From: Ignavibacteriales bacterium
GTDB lineage: Bacteria > Bacteroidota > Ignavibacteria > Ignavibacteriales > Melioribacteraceae
Reading direction: 5' to 3'
DNA length: 64,000 nucleotides
Assembly: GCA_020635275.1 (NCBI GenBank)
Contig: JACKAA010000002.1
Span: 781,158 to 845,157 of the forward strand
The translations under genes were made by a program, and so were the position numbers. A model generated the notes under the pieces. It was not told the DNA's origin. It was given only the letters and a program-made list of their open reading frames with translations, and made no database searches. Position 1 is the first letter of the stretch. Each line of letters opens with the position of its first letter. Below, one piece after another: positions 9,195 to 18,696 of the stretch.

Positions 9195-10136
9195 CTAGTT
9201 TAATGAATTAACTGTTATTGCCACATTTCCTTTTTTATGACCCAACTCTACGTATTTATGTGCTTCTATAATTTGATCAAAACTGTAACATTTATCATTG
9301 ATAGGTTTAATTACATTTTGCTCAACTAATTCCTTAATTCTTGAAAGTCGGTTTGAATCAAGCAGCAATGCTTCATCATCAATAGATAAGTATTTTCCAT
9401 TTTTAGTTAATGATTTTTTACATGCTTTTTTCAGATCTGAACTTTTAGCTTTTCCCACGGCATCTAAAATTACATCATATATTTCCAATTCATTTATTGA
9501 ATTCGGTTTCGTATAATCAATTACATTATCTGCACCTAATGATTTTACAAAATCAATATGTTTGGCACTGCATACGCCGGTAACTTCTGCTCCCAGATGT
9601 TTTGCAAATTGTACTGCTATTGTTCCGGTGGTGCTGCTTGCACCGTATATAAGTACTTTTTGATTACGTTGAATATTTCCTTTTTCAAGAAATTGCAAAG
9701 CAAGCAATCCGCCATAAGCTGCAGAAGTAGCTTCCTCAAAACTTATATTATTTGGTTTAATTGCAAGACCACCTTTTTTTGAATCTTTTTCTTTCATACA
9801 TTTATAATCTGCATAAGCACCCAAATACATTCCGGTAAGTCCAAATACTTGATCACCAACTTTAAATCTTTTGATTTCAGTTCCAACTTTTTCAGTAATA
9901 CCGGAGAAAACTTCTCCAAGAATCTCATTCCTTGGTTTTGTAATGCCCATCATTAATCTAAATGGAATAAACAAACTCAACGGAACTTTTGAACTTCGTA
10001 TAAAAATATCACTGTTTGTAACAGACGCCGCGTAAATTTTAATAAGCACTTCATCATCTTTTGGTTCGGGAGCATTACATTCAACTATTTCCAAATTTTC
10101 TGGAGGACCATACTTTTTACAAATAATTGCTTTCAT
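9195..10136 (-). CDS. NAD(P)-dependent MDR oxidoreductase (quinone-reductase-like), paralogue 1
   Basis: Medium-chain dehydrogenase/reductase of 313 residues. The N-terminal GroES-like part opens MKAIICKKYGPPENLEIVE, and the Rossmann segment carries KVLIYGASSTTGTIAVQ, the nucleotide loop of zinc-free MDRs. Catalytic and structural zinc cysteines are absent, so it belongs with quinone oxidoreductase/enoyl-reductase-like enzymes reducing alpha,beta-unsaturated carbonyls or quinones. Two close relatives in this window (19324-20292 and 41608-42606) share length and motifs. It lies 60 bp downstream of a PAP2 gene on the same strand. Confidence 0.85.
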   Translation of the reverse strand: MKAIICKKYGPPENLEIVECNAPEPKDDEVLIKIYAASVTNSDIFIRSSKVPLSLFIPFRLMMGITKPRNEILGEVFSGITEKVGTEIKRFKVGDQVFGLTGMYLGAYADYKCMKEKDSKKGGLAIKPNNISFEEATSAAYGGLLALQFLEKGNIQRNQKVLIYGASSTTGTIAVQFAKHLGAEVTGVCSAKHIDFVKSLGADNVIDYTKPNSINELEIYDVILDAVGKAKSSDLKKACKKSLTKNGKYLSIDDEALLLDSNRLSRIKELVEQNVIKPINDKCYSFDQIIEAHKYVELGHKKGNVAITVNSLN

Positions 10137-10196
10137 ATTTTCTATCTCTAAATGTTATAGAATACTTTTATTAAAACTCTTTTACTCAATTTAATT

Positions 10197-11060
10197 TCAA
10201 TCTAATTTATAAATAAGTGATATTCCATTATAAGTAGGATAAATAGAAAAAGAATTTTGTTGTTGACCCAAACCTTCATGAAAATTAATTACTGAATTTG
10301 ATAAGACCAATCCCAAGGCAGTTCCAATAACAACATCAGAAAACCAATGCTTATCGGCATAGAATCTTGAAATAGGCGTTGTTGCAGCCAACGCGTATAA
10401 AGCAACCGTAGCGTAAGGATTATTAATTTGATTTGATAAAATATTGGAAACACCGAATGCAATTGCTGCATGACCGGAAATAAATGAAGCTCTATCTTGA
10501 CCAATTCCCTTTAAAAATTTGAAAGAAAGATTTCCCTCATTATTATAGGGTCTGGCTCTGCCAAAAATAATTCTAATTGGTACCTGGATTACACCGATTA
10601 AAAAAATGGTTTCGGTCAGCATTAAACCGGTGTCTCTTATCCAATCATCCTCAACAATTGCTCCGGTTAAGTAAAACAAAACAGATGCTGGAAAAGCGAA
10701 TACAGGCGATCCGTAATTATATCCGATTGGTTCAATTCCGTTCAGAACTTCATTTTGATTTTTTAAAGATATTTGTCGAACTTCATCGTCTAATAAAAAA
10801 GATAATCCGGAAATAACAGATAATCCGCCAAAAGTAATTAAATCGTTGTTGTTCCATCTAAATGGTGAGGTTAAAGTTGAACCGACAGAATTTAAAAATA
10901 TTTTTGAGTCGGAGGTTAAAGTTCTTGTATTATATTGATTGGATTTTTGTTCAAAAGATTTGTAAAAATTTACATTTGTTGATGATTGAGAAAAGCTATT
11001 GGTCAGAAATAATAAAAGGAAAAAAAACACAAATCTTTTTTTTATTAATAGATCGTTCAT
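10197..11060 (-). CDS. PAP2-family phosphatase (paralogue 2)
   Basis: A 287-residue exported PAP2 protein with a signal peptide in residues 8-25. Motif 2 is Ser195-Gly196-His197; motif 3 is Ser231-Arg232 with His238 and Asp242. Motif 1 reads RIIFGRARP, so the usual leading Lys is Arg163, a conservative change that keeps the positive charge. Probably a periplasmic or outer-face lipid-phosphate phosphatase. It differs clearly from the 5050-5835 paralogue apart from the motifs, so the duplication is old. Divergent from the HD/PycTM gene with a 172-bp AT-rich gap. Confidence 0.85.
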   Translation of the reverse strand: MNDLLIKKRFVFFFLLLFLTNSFSQSSTNVNFYKSFEQKSNQYNTRTLTSDSKIFLNSVGSTLTSPFRWNNNDLITFGGLSVISGLSFLLDDEVRQISLKNQNEVLNGIEPIGYNYGSPVFAFPASVLFYLTGAIVEDDWIRDTGLMLTETIFLIGVIQVPIRIIFGRARPYNNEGNLSFKFLKGIGQDRASFISGHAAIAFGVSNILSNQINNPYATVALYALAATTPISRFYADKHWFSDVVIGTALGLVLSNSVINFHEGLGQQQNSFSIYPTYNGISLIYKLD

Positions 11061-11232
11061 AATATTCTTTCATATTATTTACCGACTAAATTTAATATTT
11101 TATATTCATAAATATTTTAGAATTTATAAAGTTCATGGCAAATATTTTATTATATAAATCAAAATAATCTTCTTAATAAATTTTATATTTTATTTTTCCA
11201 AATTAAATTTTAATCTAATAGGAAATACCAAA

Positions 11233-12471
11233 ATGAATGAAGAATTAATATCAAGAGCTGAAAATTATGTTCGTTCATATTTTGAAGAGAAAAATCCGGA
11301 ACATTTATATTACCACGATTTCAACCATGCGGTTGACGTAGTTAAAGCTGTTGCTAAAATTGGAGGCGGCTCAAATTTAGCGAGTGATGATTTGGAAATT
11401 CTGACTATTGCATCTTGGTTTCACGATCTTGGCTATATCAATTCCTATGAAAATCATGAAGAGGCAAGTGCTGAAATTGCAGAAAAATTTCTTAAGGAAA
11501 ATAATTACGAAAGTGTGAAAATTGAAAAAATTAAATCGTGTATTATTGCAACAAAGTTTGAAGAAAAACCGCAAAATTTATTGCATGAAGTTATTAAAGA
11601 CGCAGATTTACTTCATATTGCAAAAAAAAGTTTTTTTGATCAAAGTGAATTGCTAAAACTGGAAACAGAGAAAACTTTTGGAAAGAAAATTGATGATTAT
11701 GATTGGTATGAGGAAACGCTGAAATTTTTTACAATGCACGAATTTTTTACAACTTATGCATTAGAAAGATATACTGATAGAAAAAGAAAGAACATTGCAA
11801 AGCTGAATAAATTTTTGGATAAATCATTATTGAAATCTAAATCGGATAAACTGAAAGAAGAAAAAATATTAATTGAAAAGGAAAAATTAAAAGATAAACA
11901 AAGCGCTTCTTTGAAAGCCGAAAGAGGAATAGAAACAATGTTCAGAAATGTGATAAGAACTCACGTTGAATTTAGCGCTATGGCAGACAGTAAAGCAAAC
12001 ATAATGATAAGCGTTAATACTTTAGTTCTTACTGCAATAATTGCAATTCTGGCAAGAAATCTTGATGTAAATCCTCATTTGATAATTCCAACAATAATTT
12101 TAACGGTTGTAAGTTTAAGCACATTAATTCTTGCAACTATTGTAACCCGACCCAAAATTACCGATGGAGTTTTTACCGAAGACGATATTAAAAACAAAAA
12201 AACAAACCTTTTATTCTTTGGTAATTTTTATAAAATGAAGCTGGATACTTTTACTTGGGGAATGAAAGAAATGATGAATGATAAAGAATATCTTTACAGT
12301 AATATGATTATGGATTTTTATTATTTGGGTCAAGTCTTAGGAAGAAAATATAAATTTCTAAATATTTGCTACAGTATTTTTATTTATGGAATGATTATCT
12401 CGGTATTGGTTTTTGCAATTGCAATAATTTTATCTCCCGGACAAACTGATATTGGATCAATTATAGATTAA
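11233..12471 (+). CDS. HD-domain protein fused to a PycTM-like (DUF5706) membrane domain
   Basis: A 412-residue two-part protein. Residues 10-200 are an HD phosphohydrolase domain: His28/His32 (YYHDFNH), the central His64-Asp65 (WFHDLGY), His75 and the DADLLH segment near 123-128. A charged helix (about 205-235) links it to residues 237-405, which begin FRNVIRTHVEFSAMADSKAN and contain paired membrane helices near 255-305 and one near 375-400. That C-terminal pattern matches the domain annotated as Pycsar effector (PycTM/DUF5706). The HD part could bind or cleave a nucleotide and the membrane part could be the effector. Many such HD fusions are orphans, so a defence role is inference. Single gene, convergent with the Omp85 gene. 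Confidence 0.75.
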   Translation: MNEELISRAENYVRSYFEEKNPEHLYYHDFNHAVDVVKAVAKIGGGSNLASDDLEILTIASWFHDLGYINSYENHEEASAEIAEKFLKENNYESVKIEKIKSCIIATKFEEKPQNLLHEVIKDADLLHIAKKSFFDQSELLKLETEKTFGKKIDDYDWYEETLKFFTMHEFFTTYALERYTDRKRKNIAKLNKFLDKSLLKSKSDKLKEEKILIEKEKLKDKQSASLKAERGIETMFRNVIRTHVEFSAMADSKANIMISVNTLVLTAIIAILARNLDVNPHLIIPTIILTVVSLSTLILATIVTRPKITDGVFTEDDIKNKKTNLLFFGNFYKMKLDTFTWGMKEMMNDKEYLYSNMIMDFYYLGQVLGRKYKFLNICYSIFIYGMIISVLVFAIAIILSPGQTDIGSIID

Positions 12472-12522
12472 TTAAAATGAACCAACAAGAGGTTCCTGAA
12501 AAATTAAGAAGATAAATAAATT

Positions 12523-12612
12523 GTCATTTCGAATCAGTCAACCGAATGATGAGAAATCTTTTTTTTAACTGAAATTATGAGATTCTTACGTCGCTTTGCT
12601 CCTCAGAATGAC
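12523..12612. repeat. Dispersed palindromic element (GTCAT family), copy 2
   Basis: Lies in the convergent gap between the HD/PycTM and Omp85 genes. The right arm (GCTTTGCTCCTCAGAATGAC ending at 12612) is a good copy of the consensus, while the left arm starting GTCATTTCGAATCAG at 12523 has decayed. The position would suit a bidirectional terminator. Related copies are at 7768, 30489 and 61578. Confidence 0.7.
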
Positions 12613-12630
12613 ATTGCTTTTTAGAGATTT

Positions 12631-15240
12631 CTAAAAACTAAAATCCATTCCAAAATAAAATAATAAAGATTCTTTAGAATTGGCAAGAGTTGTAACAAAA
12701 TTTAATGTTCTATCCAAATATGAAAGCCATAATCCGCCGCCGTAACTGTTATGCCACAATTTAGATTGATCATTTTTAACAAAAACTTTTCCAACATCTG
12801 CAAATCCATGAATTCCAAAATCGCCATTAATAATTAATTTTATTTTAGATAACTTCATACGTAATTGAGAAATGCCGTAAAGAGAAGCTTCTCCGGAAAA
12901 TCTTTCTCTTCTAAATCCTAATAAATTATTTTCTCCACCCAAAAAGGCGGCTGATAAAAATGGAAACTTATTCCAAATATTTTCTCCATTAAATTTTATC
13001 GCAAGTGTTGTTTCGGTTAAAAAAGAAGTTGTAAAATAGGTGCGTAAATCAAATTTACTTTTTATGAAATTTTCTTCAACATCAAATATTTTGGGAAAAT
13101 ATTTAACTTCGCCAAATAAATAAACTCCTTTTTTCGTAAAAGATTCACTGTCTCTGGAATCAAATTTAAAATTCATATTTGCATTCAGAGAATTAAACTT
13201 TCCTAATCCATAATTTCCATCGGGAAAAGAATCTAATAGATTTTCATTTTCTAATTCATTGTGTGAATATTGAAATGAAAGTCCGTATTCCAAATTTAAT
13301 TTGGATGTAATTTTATACAAAAGAGATGAACTTAAACTTATATAACTTTGTTCTAATCGGTAATAATCCTCATCATATAATTCAGAATCATAAGTTGTTG
13401 AATTTCCGAATCCGTAATAAGTTGTATATTGAAGTTGAGTTGCATCAAAGTTAAAACGCAATTGAGTGTTTTTAAAAATGGAATTATAAATCCATGTAAA
13501 ATCTAATGAACCTGCAGACGGATAAGTTGCATATTTTGCATTAATCGAAAATTTACTTTTGTATGGAACATCTCTAAATCCAAATCTTGTAATAAATGAA
13601 CTCAAGCCAACAATAAATCCATCGTCACTTGTAAAATTTAATAGCGGATAAAAGAAAGTATCGCCAGATCTATCTCTTTGAGAAGGTCTGTATTTTTCCT
13701 CTGCTGGTTCCGGTTTTTCAACTTTTTCTTTATCCCAGGTTGTTCCGCTGCCGTAAATTATATTTGTCTTTTTTCCATCATCATAAATTTTAGTTTTATT
13801 TTCCGCATCACTAATTGGCAAGATAGAAAACAAATATCCATTGACAGACGAACTATCAATAATTGTATCAGCTCCATCTTCACCAATAATTCTTATTAAA
13901 ATTCCATCGTCAACAATGCCCGTAAGTGTTACGAAATCATCACCATCATTTAAGTAAATTCTTATTTCTTCAGTTATACAGTTATCAAAATATTTTTCAA
14001 AGTAAGGTTTCTGTTTTTTTATGTTATTGTCTTCAACTTCTTTGTAAAATTTTAAATGAGTTTGAGAATTATTAACTCTGTTTATTTCAACAATATCTTT
14101 TTTATTTCCACCGTAAATATCAACCACAGTATTAACAAAATTGAAATACTCATTTGATAATATTTTTAAATTATTTCTTCTCCATTTCATTTTTCCAATA
14201 ATTTCTTCGGCAGAAAGGTCATAAATTTCCTTTGGTAATTTATTTGCTGCTTCTTTAATTAAATCATTGGTCAATTTATTTATTACAAAATTTGTAACAG
14301 AATCCCACTCGGCTTTGGTTAACTGAATTAAAAAATGCTGATCGACAAATCTTCCATTCCAAGTTACATATTCAATATGATTAAAAGATTTTTCAAAACT
14401 GTTAAATTGCGGAATAACATATTCGGCAATACTCGGAAAAATTCCATCAAATTTTGAAAATGCCTGATCACGATCTCTTGGAATTGGATGCCAATATTTT
14501 TTTTTACCTAAGTCATATCTTGCCCATTTCCATTGATCAGCATGACGATCCCAATCTCCAATTATAATATCTGCTAATCTTGCTTTTAAATATTCTTTCG
14601 AATTTACATATTCGTCTTTCTTTTTCTCTAATCTTTCAAACAATTCAAGAGTTCCAACAACCTTATCAGCATTATCAAACTCAACATCTTCCTCCTCATC
14701 ATATTTAGGATGAATTTCTAAAATCCCAAACATATTGCCAAAGTCATTTCTAAAGTCACCTAACTTTGGATCATCAGGTAAATAATATAAATATGGTTTT
14801 GATTGTAATATTTTTAGTGAATCTAAAATTGGTGCAACTACAAATGCAGCATAAGGATTTGCTGAACTTATTTGATCTTGCAAAATATCATTCGCAATTG
14901 TATTTCTTAAATCTTCTGGCAAAGTTTTTGAAGGATCTTTTTCAATGGATCGAAATTTCCAATATTGATTATCATTTCCTTTGAAGCGTAAAGATTTTGT
15001 TTGGAAACCGCCGCCTTTTTTATGGGGAGTTAAACCATTGACAAAAGTATTTAGATTTAAAATTTTAGTTTCAACCGAAGTCGTCCAAACATCGCGCCAG
15101 TGTTTGCCAAAAAAAACATTATAAAACCAACCGGCTTTATATTGCTTTCCGGCAGAAACTGAAATTGTGCTGTCACTATTTTGTGAAAAGATTAGAACTG
15201 ATGAAAAAAATAAAATAATTGTTGAAGCAAATATTTTCAT
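12631..15240 (-). CDS. Omp85/BamA-like outer-membrane barrel with kinase-like N-terminal domain
   Basis: An 869-residue exported protein (signal peptide 1-20). The C-terminal third is an Omp85-superfamily 16-strand barrel, with the late GENNLLGFRRERFSGE segment and a terminal aromatic YFGMDFSF sorting end. The first 300 residues show, in order, a Gly-rich stretch (KKGGGFQTKSL, 74-84), YWKFRSI with Lys95, GDWDRHADQW (228-237) and PIPRDRDQAF (252-261). These match the ATP-loop, lysine, DRH catalytic loop and DxxxxF metal motifs of HipA/FAM20-type kinases. No POTRA repeats were recognised. It starts 21 bp after the SdiA-regulated-type gene and is probably co-transcribed. The barrel call is firm; the kinase call is inference. 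Confidence 0.75.
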   Translation of the reverse strand: MKIFASTIILFFSSVLIFSQNSDSTISVSAGKQYKAGWFYNVFFGKHWRDVWTTSVETKILNLNTFVNGLTPHKKGGGFQTKSLRFKGNDNQYWKFRSIEKDPSKTLPEDLRNTIANDILQDQISSANPYAAFVVAPILDSLKILQSKPYLYYLPDDPKLGDFRNDFGNMFGILEIHPKYDEEEDVEFDNADKVVGTLELFERLEKKKDEYVNSKEYLKARLADIIIGDWDRHADQWKWARYDLGKKKYWHPIPRDRDQAFSKFDGIFPSIAEYVIPQFNSFEKSFNHIEYVTWNGRFVDQHFLIQLTKAEWDSVTNFVINKLTNDLIKEAANKLPKEIYDLSAEEIIGKMKWRRNNLKILSNEYFNFVNTVVDIYGGNKKDIVEINRVNNSQTHLKFYKEVEDNNIKKQKPYFEKYFDNCITEEIRIYLNDGDDFVTLTGIVDDGILIRIIGEDGADTIIDSSSVNGYLFSILPISDAENKTKIYDDGKKTNIIYGSGTTWDKEKVEKPEPAEEKYRPSQRDRSGDTFFYPLLNFTSDDGFIVGLSSFITRFGFRDVPYKSKFSINAKYATYPSAGSLDFTWIYNSIFKNTQLRFNFDATQLQYTTYYGFGNSTTYDSELYDEDYYRLEQSYISLSSSLLYKITSKLNLEYGLSFQYSHNELENENLLDSFPDGNYGLGKFNSLNANMNFKFDSRDSESFTKKGVYLFGEVKYFPKIFDVEENFIKSKFDLRTYFTTSFLTETTLAIKFNGENIWNKFPFLSAAFLGGENNLLGFRRERFSGEASLYGISQLRMKLSKIKLIINGDFGIHGFADVGKVFVKNDQSKLWHNSYGGGLWLSYLDRTLNFVTTLANSKESLLFYFGMDFSF

Positions 15241-15261
15241 TTTTGCGCTTTCATAAATTGG

Positions 15262-16095
15262 CTATGGCATTTTATAAATAGTTATCTTTCCGGATTTACT
15301 GGCTCCTTCATCACAAATTAGAATATTGTTGTTCTTATCAAATGCAATTCCTTCCGGCTGAGGATGAGTTTTGGGATTCAATTTTATTGCTGAAATTATT
15401 TTACCCAGTGGATTAATTTTTATTAATGAGGGTTTACCTTTTGCAGATAATATTAAATAATTCCCAGTTGCTCTATCTTTTGTAATAGCTGAAGGATAGA
15501 AATCTCTAATGTTGAAATTTTCTTTTAAGTCTTTTAAGGAAATTACAAATTTTGGTTTTTGATCAACTGAATTTGAAGAAAGTGAATAGGAGTATACCGC
15601 TCTTACATTTCCTAAGTTTTTACCAGGATATTCTTTTGAAGTAATCAGTAATGAATTTGAAGTTTCATCATAACAAAGTCCTTCTATATTAAACTTTGAT
15701 GAAAAGTGTAAATCTTTTTCAATTACTTTAACTTTTTGTAAATCTTCACCTTCTTCAAATTCAAATAAAATACCATTGCTGGTGATTATAAAAAATTTCT
15801 TTCCAACAATTGCTAAATCTTCAAAATCAGCTTTTATCATTTTATTTCCAAGCTGAAATGATTTTATAATTTCACCGGATTTTAAATCAATTTGGTAAAT
15901 TATACCTCTTTCATCATTATGACCAAAAAGCTTTCCTTCATCAGAAAAACAAATTCCAGAAATTTCGTTTAGTTCAGATGGAAGCTTTATTTCTGTTTGA
16001 AGATATTTATCAAGATCATAATTTACCTTTTTTTCTGAGCCGCAATTAATTAGAAAAAAAGCTAAAACATTAATGTAAAATAATTTTAAAATCAT
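15262..16095 (-). CDS. SdiA-regulated-type beta-propeller lipoprotein
   Basis: A 277-residue lipoprotein (leader ending FFLINC, Cys18) resembling the SdiA-regulated domain family, a periplasmic or surface beta-propeller related to phytase- and SMP-30-like repeats. Repeated blade motifs include LNEISGICFSDEGKLFGHND, FNIEGLCYDETSNSLLI and QPEGIAFDKNNNILICDEG. The HND and DEG acidic turns are typical of the family. No catalytic function is established. It is the first gene of a tight pair with the kinase-like Omp85 protein, suggesting both act at the outer membrane. Confidence 0.75.
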   Translation of the reverse strand: MILKLFYINVLAFFLINCGSEKKVNYDLDKYLQTEIKLPSELNEISGICFSDEGKLFGHNDERGIIYQIDLKSGEIIKSFQLGNKMIKADFEDLAIVGKKFFIITSNGILFEFEEGEDLQKVKVIEKDLHFSSKFNIEGLCYDETSNSLLITSKEYPGKNLGNVRAVYSYSLSSNSVDQKPKFVISLKDLKENFNIRDFYPSAITKDRATGNYLILSAKGKPSLIKINPLGKIISAIKLNPKTHPQPEGIAFDKNNNILICDEGASKSGKITIYKMP

Positions 16096-16149
16096 TTGAT
16101 GAAACTTTCTTCAGAAATTTAAATTCGTTAAGATTCAATTAGATACTGG

Positions 16150-16572
16150 TTATTTAAATTCTATAATATCAGCTGTTACAAATAATTTTGTCTCTGTGTA
16201 TAGAAATAAGTTCAGCATATCATTATCAATTCTAATATTTGCCAACACGAGATTTTTGCCTTCTGTGTCTCCATATTCAGCTTTATAATTATTCCACAAA
16301 TTCTGAATCGCGTCATCATACAATTTTGAACTTCCATTAACTCTTGCAAGCGCAAAAGTATTTGAAATACTTCCTGCTGAATATGTAAATCCTAGTACAT
16401 AAGCTGCATTAGATTTTCCTTCAACATTTCTTGCAACAACATTAAAGTTTGATTCAGACAATTCAACATTTGTTGCATTCATTGATAAAAATGATCCACC
16501 TGTCGAACAGCTTGTAAGTAGAATAAGAATTGAAAATAAAATAATTGATTTTAATAATACAGTTTTCATCAT
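16150..16572 (-). CDS. Small lipoprotein (DUF6567-like)
   Basis: A 140-residue lipoprotein with the leader LILLTSCSTGGSFL and lipidated Cys22. The remainder (TNVELSESNFNVVARNVEG, then AYVLGFTYSAG and YDDAIQNLWNNY) resembles small lipoproteins grouped as DUF6567 in Bacteroidota, which have no known function. The family name is from memory of the pattern. Gaps of 54 bp to the downstream gene and 22 bp to the cyclase-TPR gene upstream would allow shared transcription. Confidence 0.6.
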   Translation of the reverse strand: MMKTVLLKSIILFSILILLTSCSTGGSFLSMNATNVELSESNFNVVARNVEGKSNAAYVLGFTYSAGSISNTFALARVNGSSKLYDDAIQNLWNNYKAEYGDTEGKNLVLANIRIDNDMLNLFLYTETKLFVTADIIEFK

Positions 16573-16594
16573 TACACCTTTCTGATTAGTGATT

Positions 16595-18628
16595 TTAAAA
16601 ATTCATTTTTTTATATATTTCCTTAAAGCGAGGTTCATTTCTTAGCGGGTCCCACACCCAAAGATGTTTTAAAGTTACCATCATTACTGATCTAACATTA
16701 TATCCTTTTTCAAGCCAGTCAAGTGCCTTGTCATTCATTCCCAACATTAAATAAAGTCTTGCCGGGTCCATAGGATCAATATATTCACCACTTTCAAGTA
16801 CTGGCAAAACTTCATCTTTTTTTCCCATTTGAATTTTTAATGCTAATACATCTAAATAAACTAAACCTTCTCCTTTTGTAATTTCATTAGCCTTCTTTAA
16901 ATATGACATTGCTTCATCATATTCACCCATATACCCAAGTGCGGCTCCCTTCCATTGTAATGCACTACTATAATTTGGATCTAATTCCAACGCATCGTCA
17001 TATGCTTTAATTGCCTCTTCAAATCTTTCTGCAAAATGATTACAAATTCCTAATTGCCAATATTTTTCAATACTAAGCGGATCATTTTGAATACGTGCTT
17101 TTGCCACTTTTATTGCTCGATCAGCATTATTGTTTACAAATATTTCATAGTATAATATAAACTCATTTAGGTCAGACATTCCGTACTTAATTGCATTATT
17201 ATAATCAACTAATGTTGCATCCCAATCCCAATCAAAAAATAAATGAATGTAAGCCAAAACTTTATGAGCACGAGCCTCAAACTTATTTAAGCTCAATGCT
17301 TTTTTTGCCGCCGATCTTGCTTTTGCATAAGCGTCTGATGTTGACATAAGATTAAATCCCGCAAAATGTAAATAGGATTCACCTATGTAAGCATAAGCCT
17401 CGGCGTATTCCGGATCCAGCTCAACAGCTTTTTGGAAATATTCCATTGCCCTTTTTTTATCTTCAAAATCTCTGTAAAAAAGATAACTGCCTTTCAGCAA
17501 TAATTCATAAGCTTCCATATTAGAAGGTTTTTCAATTTCTACAGTCTTGTTTTCTACCTGCAGTTTTAATTTTTCTACAATCTGATTTGCAATTTCTTCC
17601 TGGACCGAAATGATATGTTTTAGTTCTCTATCATAAGTTTCAGACCAAAGGTGATAGCCGTCTTCAACATTTATTAATTGTGCAGTAACCCTAACTTGAT
17701 TTTCGGCTTTTCTTACACTTCCTTCCAAAACCATTTTTACATTTAATTTGCTTCCAATTGAACGGATGTCTTCGTTCTTGCCTTTAAACGAAAAAGACGA
17801 AGTTCTTCCGGCTACTTTTAATCCTGTTACTTTAACTAACGAATTTAAAATTTCCTCAGAAATTCCATCGCTGAAATATTCTTGCTGGGGATCATCACTC
17901 ATATTTACAAAAGGAAGGACGGCAATTGATTTTTCAGATTCATCAATTTTTGAACTTGAACCATTTGTAAATTTCCAGAAAACAAAAACCAATACTACAA
18001 TTAAGAAAACAGCAGCAATTGAAATAATGTAATTTCTTGATTTATTGTTTGATCTAGATTTACTCTTTTGGTTAACAATTTCTTTAGTATCATTTTTTGA
18101 GTGTATATCTTTTGCAGATGGAATAATCAATCCTTCATTAGAGATGGCATAAACATCAATCGGTTTACTAACATTTTTTAGGTTAATGGATTTAACAAAA
18201 TTTGCATTTATTGATTTCTGATTTTTTATCTCGTCATAAACTTTTCCGGATATCAAAATACTACCGGCTAATGCAAAGGATTCAATTCTTGAAGCAATAT
18301 TAACTCCATCGCCAATTATTTCATCATCACTTAAAATTATATCACCTGTGTGAATTCCAATTCTTACCGGTACATTTGGATCTTTTCTAAAATTAAGCTG
18401 CATTTCAATCGCACAGTTTATTGCGTCAATTGCACTGCTGAAAATACTTAATGTTCCGTCTCCAAAATACTGAAGAATTCTACCGCCAAATTTTTTAGTG
18501 AAAGAATTAAATATCTCTCTATGCTTTATTCTTAGCTGAATTGCCTGTTCCTCATTCTGCTGCATAAGCCTAGTGTAGCCTTCGATATCGGTAAACATTA
18601 TTGCGGCAAGTTGACGTGATCGTTCCAT
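16595..18628 (-). CDS. Class III cyclase - TolB-like - TPR protein
   Basis: A 677-residue protein in three parts. Residues 5-165 are a class III cyclase domain with metal aspartates Asp14 (MFTDIEGYT) and Asp57 (YFGDGTL) and the IGDGVNIASR segment. One membrane helix (about 198-218) follows, then a FlgO/TolB-N-like domain starting SIAVLPFVNMSDDPQQEYFSD-like text near 235. At least six TPR units run to the C-terminus. This architecture is common in Bacteroidota and alphaproteobacteria as an integral cyclase with an extracytoplasmic or cytoplasmic TPR scaffold; its signal is unknown. The cyclase domain is N-terminal and cytoplasmic if the single helix spans once. The active site looks intact. 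Confidence 0.85.
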   Translation of the reverse strand: MERSRQLAAIMFTDIEGYTRLMQQNEEQAIQLRIKHREIFNSFTKKFGGRILQYFGDGTLSIFSSAIDAINCAIEMQLNFRKDPNVPVRIGIHTGDIILSDDEIIGDGVNIASRIESFALAGSILISGKVYDEIKNQKSINANFVKSINLKNVSKPIDVYAISNEGLIIPSAKDIHSKNDTKEIVNQKSKSRSNNKSRNYIISIAAVFLIVVLVFVFWKFTNGSSSKIDESEKSIAVLPFVNMSDDPQQEYFSDGISEEILNSLVKVTGLKVAGRTSSFSFKGKNEDIRSIGSKLNVKMVLEGSVRKAENQVRVTAQLINVEDGYHLWSETYDRELKHIISVQEEIANQIVEKLKLQVENKTVEIEKPSNMEAYELLLKGSYLFYRDFEDKKRAMEYFQKAVELDPEYAEAYAYIGESYLHFAGFNLMSTSDAYAKARSAAKKALSLNKFEARAHKVLAYIHLFFDWDWDATLVDYNNAIKYGMSDLNEFILYYEIFVNNNADRAIKVAKARIQNDPLSIEKYWQLGICNHFAERFEEAIKAYDDALELDPNYSSALQWKGAALGYMGEYDEAMSYLKKANEITKGEGLVYLDVLALKIQMGKKDEVLPVLESGEYIDPMDPARLYLMLGMNDKALDWLEKGYNVRSVMMVTLKHLWVWDPLRNEPRFKEIYKKMNF

Positions 18629-18696
18629 AAAGCAAATTTAGAAAAATATTATTAGAGGTTCAGATAAAAATTTATAGAATTAAAAAAGGATTCTAA

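Noticed and set aside
7910..12471. Calling a complete Pycsar defence system
   Set aside because: Cyclase and PycTM-like protein are not adjacent or co-oriented, and the cyclase looks like an ordinary membrane class III enzyme. Kept only as a question.
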